Source of the DNA: Pseudomonas sp. LS44
GTDB taxonomy: Bacteria > Pseudomonadota > Gammaproteobacteria > Pseudomonadales > Pseudomonadaceae
Length of the DNA stretch: 64,000 nt
Direction: 5' to 3'
Assembly (NCBI RefSeq): GCF_024730785.1
Contig: NZ_CP102830.1
Coordinates: 1,674,001 to 1,738,000 of the forward strand
The stretch's first letter is position 1. Each line of letters opens with the position of its first letter. The notes under the pieces are model-generated. The model did not search any database. It had not been told where the DNA came from and worked only from the letters and a program-made list of their open reading frames with translations. The translations under genes were made by a program, and so were the position numbers. This document shows positions 1 through 8,827 of the stretch, one piece after another.

Positions 1-2534
1 CGCATCTGCCCGTGGCCGATGGCGATGCGCGCCTCGGGCACCAATTCGGCGAGATCGGCGGCGCATTTCTCGATGGATTTCACATCGTTGTGCAGGTAGT
101 AGACCTGGCCGCCGCGCAGCAACTCGCGCAGCAATGCCTCCTTGATAGTCGGCTTGTTGGACTCCATCACGAAGGTGCGCACCGACAGCCGGCGCGCCGG
201 CGGGGTGGCGATGATCGACAGGTCGCGCATGCCCGCCACCGCCATGTTCAGCGTGCGCGGGATCGGCGTAGCGGTGAGGGTGAGAATGTCCACCTCGCTG
301 CGCAGCGCCTTGAGTTGCTCCTTCTGACGGACGCCGAAACGGTGCTCTTCGTCGATGATCACCAGGCCCAGATTGTCGAACTTGACGTCGTCCTGCAGCA
401 GCTTGTGGGTGCCGATGACGATATCCACCTTGCCTTCGGCGAGCTGCTGGACTGCGCCGTCGATTTCCTTGGCGGACTTGAAGCGGCTCATCACCTCGAC
501 CTTGACCGGCCAATCGGCGAAACGGTCGCGGAAGCTGTTGTAGTGCTGCTGGGCGAGCAGGGTAGTGGGCACCAGTACCGCCACCTGCTTGCCGCTGTGC
601 ACGGCGAGGAACGCGGCGCGCATCGCCACTTCGGTCTTGCCAAAGCCGACGTCGCCGCAGATCAGTCGATCCATCGGTTTGGCCGCGAGCATATCCTCGC
701 GCACCGCGTCGATGGCGGTCTGTTGGTCCGGGGTTTCCTCGAAGGGGAAGCCGGCACTGAAGCTGGCGTAGTCGAGGCCCGGGTCTAGGAAGGCATAGCC
801 CTCGCGGGCGGCACGCCGGGCATAGATGTCGAGTAGCTCGGCGGCGACGTCGCGCACCTGTTCGGCGGCTTTGCGCTTGGCTTTCTGCCAGGTCTCCGAG
901 CCCAGGCGGTGCAGCGGGGCGAGGGCGTCGTCGCTGCCGGTGTAGCGGGCGATCAGGTGCAGGCTGGCCACCGGCACGTACAGTTTGGCTTCCTCGGCGT
1001 ACATCAGGGCGAGGAATTCGGCGGATTGGCCTTCGATCTCCAGGGTGATCAGGCCCAGATACCGGCCGACACCATGGTCGATGTGCACCACCGGCGCGCC
1101 TTCACGCAGCTCGGCGAGGTTCTTGATAACGTTGTCGCCGCCATCCCGGGCTTTCTCGCGACGGCGGCGCTGCATGACGCGTTGGCCGAACAGCGGGCTC
1201 TCGGCGATCAGCGCCAGATCGTCGAGCAGCAGACCCTCGTCCAGTGGCGCAATACAGATCGCCAAGCGTGCGCGGCTGGCAGTGAATTCCGGCCAGCCGC
1301 TGACTTCCTGGGGCTTGAGTTTCAAACGGGCGAGCAATTCCAGCAGCACCTCGCGGCGCCCAGCGGATTCGGCGCTAAACAGCACGCGGCCGGGATATTC
1401 CTCGATAAAGCGGCGCAGCGCGGCCAGCGGTTCGCTGGCTTTGGACTGGATGGCCAAGTCCGGCAGCGGCCGGGCGTTGAAGCGGTCACGACCGACACCG
1501 GTGTCGATATCGTCCTGGCTGACGACGATGCGCGGCCAACTCTTCAGGCGCGCGAAGCAGTCATCGACCGGCAGGAACAGCTCGGCCGGCGGCACCAGCG
1601 GGCGTTCCGGATCGACGCGCCGCTCTTCGTAGCGGTTGCGCACGTCATTCCAGAACTGTTCGGCGGCTTGCTCGATTCCCGGCAGGGAGAACACCTGGGT
1701 GTCCTGCGGCAGGTAGTCGAACAGCGTCGCGGTTTCTTCGAAGAACAGCGGCAGGTAGTACTCGATGCCGGCCGGGGTAATGCCAGTGCTCAAGTCCTGA
1801 TAGATCGGGCAACGGCGGAAATCCACGTCGAAACGCTCGCGGAAGCGGCCACGGAAGTCGGTGACGGATTTCTTGTCTAGCGGGAACTCGCGCGCCGGCA
1901 GTAGGCGGATCGATTCGACTTTGTCGATCGAGCGCTGGGTTTCCGGGTCGAAGGTACGCAGCGTTTCGATCTCATCGTCGAACAGGTCGATGCGAAACGG
2001 CAGCGTGCTGCCCATCGGGAACAGATCGATCAGCGCGCCACGCACGGCGAACTCGCCGTGTTCATACACCGTATCCACACAGCGGTAGCCGGTTGCTTCC
2101 AGACGCAGGCGCATCTGCTCGACATCAAGCTTCTGGCCGATGTCCAGGACCAGGCTGGAACCAAGCAGAAAGCGCGTCGGCGCCAAGCGGTGCAGGGCGG
2201 TGGTGATCGGCACCACCAGCACTCCGTGGCTCAGCTCGGGCAAGCGGTAGAGGCTGGCAATGCGCTGGGAAATGATGTCCTGGTGCGGCGAGAACAAATC
2301 GTACGGCAGCGTTTCCCAGTCGGGGAAATGCAGCACCGGCAGATCGGGAGCGAAAAATCCGAGCTCCTGCTCCAAGCGCTCGGCGGCTTGGCTATCGGCA
2401 GTCAATAGTAGGGTGAAGCGCTTGGCAGCGCTGGCGGCCTCGGCAATCGCGAGGGAGAGGGCGGCACCGGGCAGATTGCCCCAATGCTTTTTGCCTGCCG
2501 CGGCGGGCAGGGGGGGAAGGCGCAATACGGACAC
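1..2534 (-). CDS. mfd: Transcription-repair coupling factor Mfd (partial, C-terminus outside window)
   Basis: Mfd is a DNA translocase that removes RNA polymerase stalled at lesions and recruits UvrA. About 844 N-terminal codons are present; the family is near 1150 aa, so roughly the last 300 residues lie left of position 1. The minus strand shows the Walker A stretch GDVGFGKT near 633-660 and the DEEH helicase box followed by RFGVRQKE near 321-360, after the UvrB-like N-terminal module. I chose the GTG at 2534 because the product then begins VSVLRLPPLPAAAGKKHWGN, which resembles the known Pseudomonas N-terminus. It is divergent from gap across about 155 bp. Confidence 0.95.
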   Translation of the reverse strand, partial: MSVLRLPPLPAAAGKKHWGNLPGAALSLAIAEAASAAKRFTLLLTADSQAAERLEQELGFFAPDLPVLHFPDWETLPYDLFSPHQDIISQRIASLYRLPELSHGVLVVPITTALHRLAPTRFLLGSSLVLDIGQKLDVEQMRLRLEATGYRCVDTVYEHGEFAVRGALIDLFPMGSTLPFRIDLFDDEIETLRTFDPETQRSIDKVESIRLLPAREFPLDKKSVTDFRGRFRERFDVDFRRCPIYQDLSTGITPAGIEYYLPLFFEETATLFDYLPQDTQVFSLPGIEQAAEQFWNDVRNRYEERRVDPERPLVPPAELFLPVDDCFARLKSWPRIVVSQDDIDTGVGRDRFNARPLPDLAIQSKASEPLAALRRFIEEYPGRVLFSAESAGRREVLLELLARLKLKPQEVSGWPEFTASRARLAICIAPLDEGLLLDDLALIAESPLFGQRVMQRRRREKARDGGDNVIKNLAELREGAPVVHIDHGVGRYLGLITLEIEGQSAEFLALMYAEEAKLYVPVASLHLIARYTGSDDALAPLHRLGSETWQKAKRKAAEQVRDVAAELLDIYARRAAREGYAFLDPGLDYASFSAGFPFEETPDQQTAIDAVREDMLAAKPMDRLICGDVGFGKTEVAMRAAFLAVHSGKQVAVLVPTTLLAQQHYNSFRDRFADWPVKVEVMSRFKSAKEIDGAVQQLAEGKVDIVIGTHKLLQDDVKFDNLGLVIIDEEHRFGVRQKEQLKALRSEVDILTLTATPIPRTLNMAVAGMRDLSIIATPPARRLSVRTFVMESNKPTIKEALLRELLRGGQVYYLHNDVKSIEKCAADLAELVPEARIAIGHGQM

Positions 2535-2619
2535 GGGCGGTCGTAGCTCCGGTCGGGAAATGGACCGGCGGATTGTAACTACCCCGATGACCTGCTGTCA
2601 GTGTCAGCGCCGCTGCTGA

Positions 2620-2648
2620 TTGCCGGCGCCAACGTGCGCCGTCATAAT
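2620..2648 (+). promoter_or_regulatory. Candidate sigma-70 promoter of gap
   Basis: TTGCCG at 2620-2625 and CATAAT at 2643-2648 are separated by exactly 17 bp. They lie about 40 bp upstream of the gap start, in the mfd/gap divergent region. This is read by eye and not experimentally supported. Confidence 0.5.
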
Positions 2649-2690
2649 GTAGCCCCTTTTTTCAGCCCCTACATTTGGAAGGTATTGCCC

Positions 2691-4139
2691 GTGACCCAGA
2701 AGCCCGACCAGTGTCTCGGTGAGTGGATTGATCGTGAAGCCCTCGCAGAAGCGATGATCCCGATGATCGGCCAACTCTACCGCAACAACAGCGTGGTTAC
2801 CTCGATCTACGGCCGTGGTCTGATCAACCGTTCGGTGATCGACATTCTGAAAGCACACCGTTTCGCCCGTCACCGTCTGGCGGACGACAGCGAGCTATCG
2901 GTGCATGACACCTTCCCGATCCTCAAGGCCATGAGCGAGCTCAAGCTGGGCGCCGCCTCGGTCGACCTCGGCAAGATGGCCGCCAAGTTCAAGGCCGAAG
3001 GGGCCGGCCGCAGCGTCGAGCAGTTCGTCAAGGACGCCCTGGCCGACGTGGTTGGCAAGCAGAACGGCTCCGGCCGCGAAGGCACCGACGTCGTGCTCTA
3101 CGGCTTCGGTCGCATCGGCCGCCTGCTGGCACGCATCCTCATCGAGAAAACCGGTGGTGGCGACGGCCTGCGTCTGCGCGCCATCGTGGTCCGCAAGGGC
3201 GCCAGCAACGACCTGGTCAAGCGTGCCAGCCTGCTGCGTCGCGACTCGGTACACGGAAAATTCGATGGCACCATCACCATCGACGAAGAGAACAACACCC
3301 TGACGGCCAACGGCAACCTGATCCAGGTGATCTACGCCAAAGACCCGAAAGAAGTGGATTACACCCAATACGGCATCAAGAACGCCCTGCTGGTCGACAA
3401 CACCGGCGTATGGCGTGATGCCGAAGGTCTGGGCCAGCACCTGGCGTGCCCGGGTGTCGACCGCGTGGTGCTCACGGCTCCTGGTAAAGGCGCGCTGAAG
3501 AACATCGTGCACGGCATCAACCACAGCGAAATCACCGCTGAGGACAAGATCATCTCCGCGGCTTCCTGCACCACCAACGCCATCGTGCCGGTGCTCAAAG
3601 CGGTGAACGATCGCTACGGCATCGTCAACGGCCACGTTGAAACCGTGCACTCCTACACCAACGACCAGAACCTTATCGACAACTTCCACAAGGGCGATCG
3701 CCGTGGTCGTAGCGCCGCGCTGAACATGGTGATCACCGAGACCGGTGCAGCCACTGCCGCGGCCAAGGCTCTACCTGTGCTGAAAGGCAAGCTGACCGGT
3801 AACGCGATTCGTGTACCGACGCCGAACGTGTCGATGGCGATCCTCAACCTGAACCTTGAGAAAGCCACCACCCGCGAAGAAATCAACGAATACCTGCGCC
3901 AGATGGCCATGCATTCGGATCTGCAGAAGCAGATTGACTTCGTCAGCTCGCAGGAAGTGGTATCCACTGACTTCGTCGGCTCGCGCCACGCCGGTGTGGT
4001 CGATGCCGAAGCCACCATCGCCAACGACAATCGCGTCGTTCTGTACGTGTGGTACGACAACGAGTTCGGCTACAGCTGCCAGGTAGTTCGCGTGATGGAA
4101 GACATGGCTGGGGTCAACCCGCCAGCTTTCCCGCGCTAA
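2691..4139 (+). CDS. gap: Glyceraldehyde-3-phosphate dehydrogenase, N-terminally extended type
   Basis: Oxidises or forms 1,3-bisphosphoglycerate with NAD(P) in central carbon metabolism. The product is 482 aa, while classical GAPDH is about 330 aa. The extra ~130 N-terminal residues are typical of the Pseudomonas PA3001-type enzyme. The Rossmann motif GFGRIGR is at about residues 138-144 and the catalytic Cys is in SAASCTTNAI (about C293). The GTG at 2691 is chosen because GGAAGG lies 8 nt upstream and the protein then starts MTQKPDQCLGEW. An upstream in-frame extension to about 2601 would run into the promoter. It is monocistronic, followed by a strong terminator. Confidence 0.93.
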   Translation: MTQKPDQCLGEWIDREALAEAMIPMIGQLYRNNSVVTSIYGRGLINRSVIDILKAHRFARHRLADDSELSVHDTFPILKAMSELKLGAASVDLGKMAAKFKAEGAGRSVEQFVKDALADVVGKQNGSGREGTDVVLYGFGRIGRLLARILIEKTGGGDGLRLRAIVVRKGASNDLVKRASLLRRDSVHGKFDGTITIDEENNTLTANGNLIQVIYAKDPKEVDYTQYGIKNALLVDNTGVWRDAEGLGQHLACPGVDRVVLTAPGKGALKNIVHGINHSEITAEDKIISAASCTTNAIVPVLKAVNDRYGIVNGHVETVHSYTNDQNLIDNFHKGDRRGRSAALNMVITETGAATAAAKALPVLKGKLTGNAIRVPTPNVSMAILNLNLEKATTREEINEYLRQMAMHSDLQKQIDFVSSQEVVSTDFVGSRHAGVVDAEATIANDNRVVLYVWYDNEFGYSCQVVRVMEDMAGVNPPAFPR

Positions 4140-4151
4140 ACGCGGTATGAC

Positions 4152-4177
4152 AAACGGGAGCTTCGGCTCCCGTTTTG
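4152..4177 (+). terminator. Rho-independent terminator after gap
   Basis: A 10-bp perfect stem (AAACGGGAGC / GCTCCCGTTT) closes on a UUCG tetraloop and ends in a T-rich 3' arm, 13 nt past the gap stop. Confidence 0.9.
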
Positions 4178-4199
4178 CATTTACGGGTGCGGTGGTTCC

Positions 4200-5252
4200 A
4201 TGAGTGCGATAGGTGTGGCGATGTGGCAGGCAAGGCGCAGTGGCACGACGTTGCTGCTGGCTGTTATTGGCCTGCTGGCCGGGTGCGGCGCGCAGATTGA
4301 AGCGTTCGAGGGGCCGACCATGGGCAGTCACTATTCGCTCAAATATGTGGCTGAACCCGACGGACCTGGTATGGCGCAGTTGCGCGGCGAGGTCGAGGCG
4401 ATACTCGCTGAGGTCGATGCGCAGATGTCGACCTATCGCAGCGACTCGCTGATTTCCCGTTTCAATGCCTTACCGGCGAACCGTTGCCAGGCGATGCCAG
4501 CGTCAATATTAGATCTGGTGCGCTTTGGCGAGAGCTTGTCGCGGGAAAGCGCCGGGGCGTTCGATCTGACCGTCGAGCCGCTGCTCGATCTGTGGGGCTT
4601 TGGTCCGCAATCGCGTGGCGAGCGGGTGCCGAGTGCCGAGGAAATCGCTGCAGTACGCGCCAATGTCGGCTTCACTCACTTGCGTGTGGACGGTCAACAG
4701 CTTTGCAAAGATGCCGCCGTGCAGGTGGATTTCGACAGCATCGCCGCCGGCTATACGGTCGATCGCATTGCGCAGCGCTTGGATGAATCAGGGGTGCGCA
4801 GCTATTTGCTGAGCGTCACCGGCGAACTCAAGGTGCGCGGACGCAAGCCGGATGGTTCGCCCTGGCGTGTCGCTATCGAGGCGCCGCGCGAGGCGGGTCA
4901 GGAGGCCCAGCAAGAGCTGACGTTGGACGGCTACGGTGTGTCCACTTCCGGCGACTACCGAAATTATTTCGAAGTACAGGGGCGCCGTTACTCGCACACC
5001 TTCGATCCGGCCAGCGGTGCGCCGGTCAGGCATAACCTGGCTTCGGTCACGGTGGTCGATCCGTCGGCGCTGCGGGCGGATGGGTTGTCGACCTTGTTGA
5101 TGGTGCTGGGCCCGCAGCGCGGCCTGGCATTCGCAAAGCAAAAGGGGGTCGCGGCATTGTTCATTCGTCGCGAGGTCGATGGTTTTCAAGTCGATGCGAG
5201 CCCTGCGTTTCAGGCGCTGCAGGCAGGAAAATCAACGGTAACAGGCCGTTGA
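4200..5252 (+). CDS. apbE: ApbE-family FAD:protein FMN transferase lipoprotein; 3' end lies in a MITE-like element
   Basis: ApbE proteins attach FMN to Thr/Ser of periplasmic NqrB/C, RnfG and related subunits. The product is 350 aa with a lipobox (LLAGCG, Cys about 29). Family motifs are FDLTVEPLLDLWGFG, then SGDYRNYF, then SHTFDPASGAPV and RADGLST. The usual Lys of the 'IAKGY' motif is Ala here (IAAGYTVD), and ADALAT-type residues are changed to ADGLST. The last codons (VTGR, then TGA at 5250-5252) come from the left inverted repeat of the 5239-5384 element, so the native C-terminus was replaced or trimmed. In other Pseudomonas this gene follows nqrF; here it directly follows gap. Activity is uncertain. 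M8 at 4221 is an alternative start. Confidence 0.85.
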   Translation: MSAIGVAMWQARRSGTTLLLAVIGLLAGCGAQIEAFEGPTMGSHYSLKYVAEPDGPGMAQLRGEVEAILAEVDAQMSTYRSDSLISRFNALPANRCQAMPASILDLVRFGESLSRESAGAFDLTVEPLLDLWGFGPQSRGERVPSAEEIAAVRANVGFTHLRVDGQQLCKDAAVQVDFDSIAAGYTVDRIAQRLDESGVRSYLLSVTGELKVRGRKPDGSPWRVAIEAPREAGQEAQQELTLDGYGVSTSGDYRNYFEVQGRRYSHTFDPASGAPVRHNLASVTVVDPSALRADGLSTLLMVLGPQRGLAFAKQKGVAALFIRREVDGFQVDASPAFQALQAGKSTVTGR

Positions 5253-5384
5253 AAAATGTAGGCGAGGCAGCCGAGACAAGGCAAAAGCGGCCGAAAAAGC
5301 GCAGTTTACGTGTTGTAAATGAGCATTTTGAGGCCGTTTTTAACGCCGGATCGGCAACGCAGGTAATTTTTCAACAGCCTGTTA
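5239..5384. mobile_element. MITE-like inverted-repeat element, TA-flanked
   Basis: The ends are near-perfect inverted repeats: left TAACAGGCCGTTGAAAAAT (from 5239), right the complement of TAACAGGCTGTTGAAAAAT (to 5384), with one mismatch. TA flanks a 142-bp core (5241-5382) on both sides, as expected for a TA target duplication of Tc1/mariner-IS630-type transposition. An inner imperfect hairpin (about 5289-5335) has arms starting GGCCGAAAAAGCGCAGTTTAC. There is no coding capacity. It begins inside the apbE reading frame and supplies its stop. I see no second copy in this window. Confidence 0.75.
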
Positions 5385-5497
5385 AGTGATGGCGCGAGTT
5401 GCCTGCCTATGACCAAGCGCTAATGGGCAGCGCCGAGGGTCGCGGGTAAGCTGCAACGGCAATCCCGGTGCTTGTTGCCAAATTTGTGTTCGTCATG

Positions 5498-5511
5498 GCC
5501 ACGGCCGTGGC
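5498..5511. promoter_or_regulatory. 14-bp perfect palindrome upstream of sth
   Basis: GCCACGGCCGTGGC lies 48 bp before the sth start. It could be an operator, but palindromes of GC-rich bases arise by chance in this composition. No regulator is implied. The rest of 5385-5558 shows no clear promoter. Confidence 0.2.
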
Positions 5512-5558
5512 TCAGCCGCAGCGCAGTAAGGCGCTCTGGCCAGTTGAGAGGAGTAAGC

Positions 5559-6953
5559 ATGGCGGTCTACAACTACGACGTGGTAGTGCTCGGTTCCGGT
5601 CCCGCGGGCGAGGGGGCGGCAATGAATGCGGCCAAGAGCGGCCTCAAGGTCGCGGTGGTCGATAGTCGTCGCGAAGTCGGCGGCAATTGCACGCACTTGG
5701 GCACCATTCCCTCCAAGGCGCTGCGCCACTCGGTGCGGCAAATCATGCAGTACAACACCAACCCACTATTCCGCCAGATCGGTGAGCCGCGCTGGTTCTC
5801 CTTTCCGGACGTGCTGAAAAGCGCCGAGCGGGTGATCGCCAAGCAAGTTACCTCGCGCACCGGTTACTACGCGCACAACCGCATCGACATGTTCTTCGGC
5901 ACCGGTAGCTTCGCCGCCGATCAGACCATCGAAGTGGTCTGCCCGAACGGCGTGGTGGAAAAGCTGGTGGCCAAGCACATCATCATCGCCACCGGTTCGC
6001 GTCCCTATCGTCCGGCGGACGTCGACTTCACGCACCCGCGGGTTTACGACAGCGACACCATTCTCAGCCTGACCCATACCCCGCGCCGGCTGATCATCTA
6101 CGGTGCCGGGGTGATCGGTAGTGAATATGCGTCGATCTTCAGCGGCCTCGGCGTGCTGGTCGACCTGATCGACAACCGCGACCAGTTGCTCAGTTTCCTC
6201 GATGACGAGATTTCCGATGCGCTCAGTTATCACCTGCGCAACCAGAATGTGTTGATCCGCCACAACGAGGAATACGAGCGCATCGAGGGCATCGACAACG
6301 GCGTGATCCTGCACCTCAAGTCGGGCAAGAAGATCAAGGCCGACGCGCTGCTCTGGTGTAACGGGCGTACCGGCAACACCGACAAGCTCGGCTTGGAAAA
6401 CATCGGCATCAAGGTCAACAGTCGCGGGCAGGTCGAGGTGGATGAGAACTACCGCACCTCGGTATCGAACATCTACGCTGCTGGCGATGTAATCGGCTGG
6501 CCGAGTCTGGCCAGTGCCGCTTACGACCAAGGCCGATCGGCCTCCGGCAACATCGCCGAGAACGACAGCTGGCGCTTCGTCGACGACGTGCCGACCGGTA
6601 TCTATACCATTCCGGAGATCAGCTCGATCGGTAAGAACGAGAAAGAGTTGACCCAGGCGAAGATCCCCTACGAAGTGGGCAAGGCATTCTTCAAGGGCAT
6701 GGCGCGCGCGCAGATATCCAACGAACCGGTGGGCATGCTGAAGATTCTCTTCCACCGCGAGACCTTGGAAATCCTCGGCGTGCATTGCTTCGGCTACCAG
6801 GCTTCGGAAATCGTCCATATCGGCCAGGCGATCATGAGTCAGAAAGGCGAGGCGAACACGCTGAAGTACTTCGTCAGCACCACCTTTAACTATCCGACCA
6901 TGGCCGAGGCCTATCGGGTGGCCGCATTCGATGGGCTCAACCGGCTTTTTTGA
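5559..6953 (+). CDS. sthA: Soluble pyridine nucleotide transhydrogenase
   Basis: Cytosolic flavoprotein that moves hydride between NADPH and NAD+. It is 464 aa, the usual SthA length. The FAD dinucleotide fold is at [11 protein letters not shown] near the N-terminus and the NAD(P) fold at [14 protein letters not shown]. The region equivalent to the lipoamide-dehydrogenase disulfide reads [13 protein letters not shown]. It has a single Cys, so no redox disulfide, which separates SthA from its disulfide reductase relatives. The ATG at 5559 follows GAGAGGAG. An in-frame upstream extension to 5472 is unlikely. It ends before a bidirectional terminator facing glpQ. Confidence 0.96.
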   Translation: MAVYNYDVVVLGSGPAGEGAAMNAAKSGLKVAVVDSRREVGGNCTHLGTIPSKALRHSVRQIMQYNTNPLFRQIGEPRWFSFPDVLKSAERVIAKQVTSRTGYYAHNRIDMFFGTGSFAADQTIEVVCPNGVVEKLVAKHIIIATGSRPYRPADVDFTHPRVYDSDTILSLTHTPRRLIIYGAGVIGSEYASIFSGLGVLVDLIDNRDQLLSFLDDEISDALSYHLRNQNVLIRHNEEYERIEGIDNGVILHLKSGKKIKADALLWCNGRTGNTDKLGLENIGIKVNSRGQVEVDENYRTSVSNIYAAGDVIGWPSLASAAYDQGRSASGNIAENDSWRFVDDVPTGIYTIPEISSIGKNEKELTQAKIPYEVGKAFFKGMARAQISNEPVGMLKILFHRETLEILGVHCFGYQASEIVHIGQAIMSQKGEANTLKYFVSTTFNYPTMAEAYRVAAFDGLNRLF

Positions 6954-7052
6954 CCAGCTCCGACCGGTGGCCTGAGCCGGTCGGGGGGGACTTTTTCAGC
7001 GACTCCCCAACCTGGCGCTGGCCGAATCGGGAGAGTTTCTGACCAGGTAACG

Positions 7053-7079
7053 AAAAACCGGCCTTTGGGCCGGTTTTTT
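7053..7079. terminator. Bidirectional terminator between sthA and glpQ
   Basis: The 11-bp stem AAAAACCGGCC / GGCCGGTTTTT with loop TTTG has A- and T-runs on its outer sides, so it can end transcripts from both converging genes. Confidence 0.85.
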
Positions 7080-7101
7080 GTGCATGAATAAAATGTGTGG
7101 T

Positions 7102-7821
7102 TCAGGCCTTGAGCGTACTCACCGCCAGGCTCGGGAAGTCGGTGATCAGGCTGTCTACGCCGAAGTCGGCGAGGCGGCGCATCAGGGCGGGTTCGTTGAC
7201 CGTCCACACCGATACATGCAGACCTTGCTTCTGCGCCTTGAACAGGCGTTCCGGGGTGCACAGCGTCCAGTTCAGCGCGAGCAGATTGCAGCCATAGCTC
7301 TGCGCCACCTTGAGCGGATCGAGCCAGGCGTACTCGGCCACCAGGCCACGCGCCAGTTGCGGGGTTAGCTGGGTCAGCGCACGCAGCACCTCGCGAGAGC
7401 TGGAGGTGACGGTGACTTTGTCGATCACCCCGTAGTGGTTGGCGAGCTCCTGAATGGCCAGCACGCTACGGGCTGCACGGTCACGCGAAGCGCTCTTGAC
7501 CTCCAGCTGCCAGTGTTCGAACGGGCATTTTTCGAACAGCTCAGCCAGGCGCGGAATCGGGCAGGGCTGTACCCAGCCAGGGCCGCCCTGGCGAGCGTCG
7601 TAGTTGGTCAAGTCGGTGGCATCGTATGCGGAAACCTTGCCGCGGCGGCCAGTGGTGCGCTTCAGCGTTGGGTCGTGGATCACCATCAGCTCGCCATCGC
7701 GGGACAGATGCAAGTCCAGCTCACAGCGCCGCACGCCCTGTTCCAGGCATCTCTTGAAACTGTTCAGGGTGTTTTCCGGTGCTTCGCCTTTGGCGCCACG
7801 ATGGCCGTAAATCTGCGTCAC
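7102..7821 (-). CDS. glpQ: Glycerophosphodiester phosphodiesterase, cytosolic (UgpQ/GlpQ family)
   Basis: Hydrolyses glycerophosphodiesters to glycerol-3-phosphate plus an alcohol. It is 239 aa without a signal peptide, so the cytosolic UgpQ-like type. The catalytic GDPD motif is HRGAKGEAPENT (H7, R8, E16), followed by ELDLHLSRDGELMVIHD with E34, D36 and H49. It overlaps the upstream small gene by 4 nt (ATGA), so the two are probably translationally coupled. Confidence 0.9.
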   Translation of the reverse strand: MTQIYGHRGAKGEAPENTLNSFKRCLEQGVRRCELDLHLSRDGELMVIHDPTLKRTTGRRGKVSAYDATDLTNYDARQGGPGWVQPCPIPRLAELFEKCPFEHWQLEVKSASRDRAARSVLAIQELANHYGVIDKVTVTSSSREVLRALTQLTPQLARGLVAEYAWLDPLKVAQSYGCNLLALNWTLCTPERLFKAQKQGLHVSVWTVNEPALMRRLADFGVDSLITDFPSLAVSTLKA

Positions 7822-8135
7822 TGGAACTCCTTGGGTTGTGCGCCAGGCTGCCCCGCTGGGCTGCGTGGGCGATGCTGAAGGACGCTGTCGATCACTCGAC
7901 CGCTTTCAAAATAGACGCTGAAATTGCGGTAGTCCCAGCGCGTAATCGGTGGTTTTCCGACCGCGGGATGCTCCTGGTCGGCAAGCCCGAAGCGCATCAG
8001 CACTTCTTTTTGCGTCAGGCCGCGAGCGGGTAGGGCGATCTCCGCAGCGCCTTGCTGACCTACCGGGATTTCGATGGTTTGCGCCCAGCTAGCCAGCGGG
8101 CCGAGCAGGGTGATGAGTAGTAACAGGCGCCACAT
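7818..8135 (-). CDS. Small secreted hypothetical protein cotranscribed with glpQ
   Basis: 105 aa with a clear signal peptide (MWRLLLLITLLGPLASWAQ, predicted cut after SWA). The mature part (TIEIPVGQQGAA onward) carries a short conserved core around LTQKEVLMRFGLADQEHPAVG and WDYRNFSVYF. That core is reminiscent of small periplasmic proteins described only as hypothetical or phosphodiesterase-associated in Pseudomonas. The 4-nt overlap with glpQ suggests one operon. I cannot assign a function. Confidence 0.75.
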   Translation of the reverse strand: MWRLLLLITLLGPLASWAQTIEIPVGQQGAAEIALPARGLTQKEVLMRFGLADQEHPAVGKPPITRWDYRNFSVYFESGRVIDSVLQHRPRSPAGQPGAQPKEFQ

Positions 8136-8156
8136 GGCCGTCTCCTGGCGAACTGA

Positions 8157-8729
8157 TCAGAGTTGTTCGCGTGCCTGGCGGCGCTCCAGCGCTTGGCGCT
8201 GCAGGATGTGCCGCGCCAGCAATTGGCGCTGGGCATCGGTCAGGCTTTCGAACTCGGTGCCGATGTTATAGAGGCCATTTTCCAGCGGCTGGCAGTGGAT
8301 CACTAAAGCGCGAACCAGCAAGCCAAGGGCTTGCGGCATCAGCACCATCTTCAGCGCCAAGTGACTGCCAAGCTCAAGCGAGCTGGCATTGTCGAAGCTC
8401 AGGCCACCTTCGGACATGGTGACCTGCCGCGGTGTGCCGAGTGCACTCAGCAGGTTCTGGGCCAGTGCCTGGCCGAGCAGATCGGTGCGCCGGTTGATGA
8501 CTTTCAGGTAGTTGGCCAGGGTGCGGTCGCGTTCGCTGATATGCCGCAACAGGTGCTGCGATTCATAGTCGAGCAGATGCAGTTCGCTGAGTAGATTGAA
8601 CAGCGGCGAGGTGTCGTGCAGCGCCTCGCCAGCCAGGGCCTCAGCGCCTGACAAGAGGCTGAATTCCAGTGCGATGGTGTCGTCGATGCGATAGTATTCG
8701 CGGCGATCATTTTCGTCTTGTGTCGTCAT
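8157..8729 (-). CDS. PilZ-domain protein with a long helical insertion
   Basis: 190 aa. It has the c-di-GMP-type arginine pair (R10-E-Y-Y-R14, within RREYYRIDD) and, about 90 residues later, the second PilZ motif (MSEGGLSFD near 105-113) with a strand-rich remainder. The stretch between (about 25-98) is predominantly helical and Leu/His-rich. PilZ proteins bind c-di-GMP and act as effectors; the partner here is unknown. The first residue of the D/N-x-S-x-x-G motif is Thr. The ATG at 8729 gives MTTQDENDRREYYR. A longer in-frame start at 8819 would read into the lolC upstream region. Confidence 0.82.
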   Translation of the reverse strand: MTTQDENDRREYYRIDDTIALEFSLLSGAEALAGEALHDTSPLFNLLSELHLLDYESQHLLRHISERDRTLANYLKVINRRTDLLGQALAQNLLSALGTPRQVTMSEGGLSFDNASSLELGSHLALKMVLMPQALGLLVRALVIHCQPLENGLYNIGTEFESLTDAQRQLLARHILQRQALERRQAREQL

Positions 8730-8827
8730 GGCGAACCCATGGCAGCGAGATTGGTCTGAGTGTAAGGCCGCTCGCCAAGCCCCGCCACAAGGACGTTCCT
8801 TCTTTCGCCAGCGAACCAACTCTTTCT

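Noticed and set aside
12..1880. Long plus-strand open frames (258 and 323 codons) opposite mfd
   Set aside because: Antisense shadows of the conserved mfd frame without family features or ribosome binding sites.
6955..6990. GACCGG/CCGGTC hairpin just after sthA as a terminator
   Set aside because: No T-run follows. The hairpin at 7053-7079 is far better.
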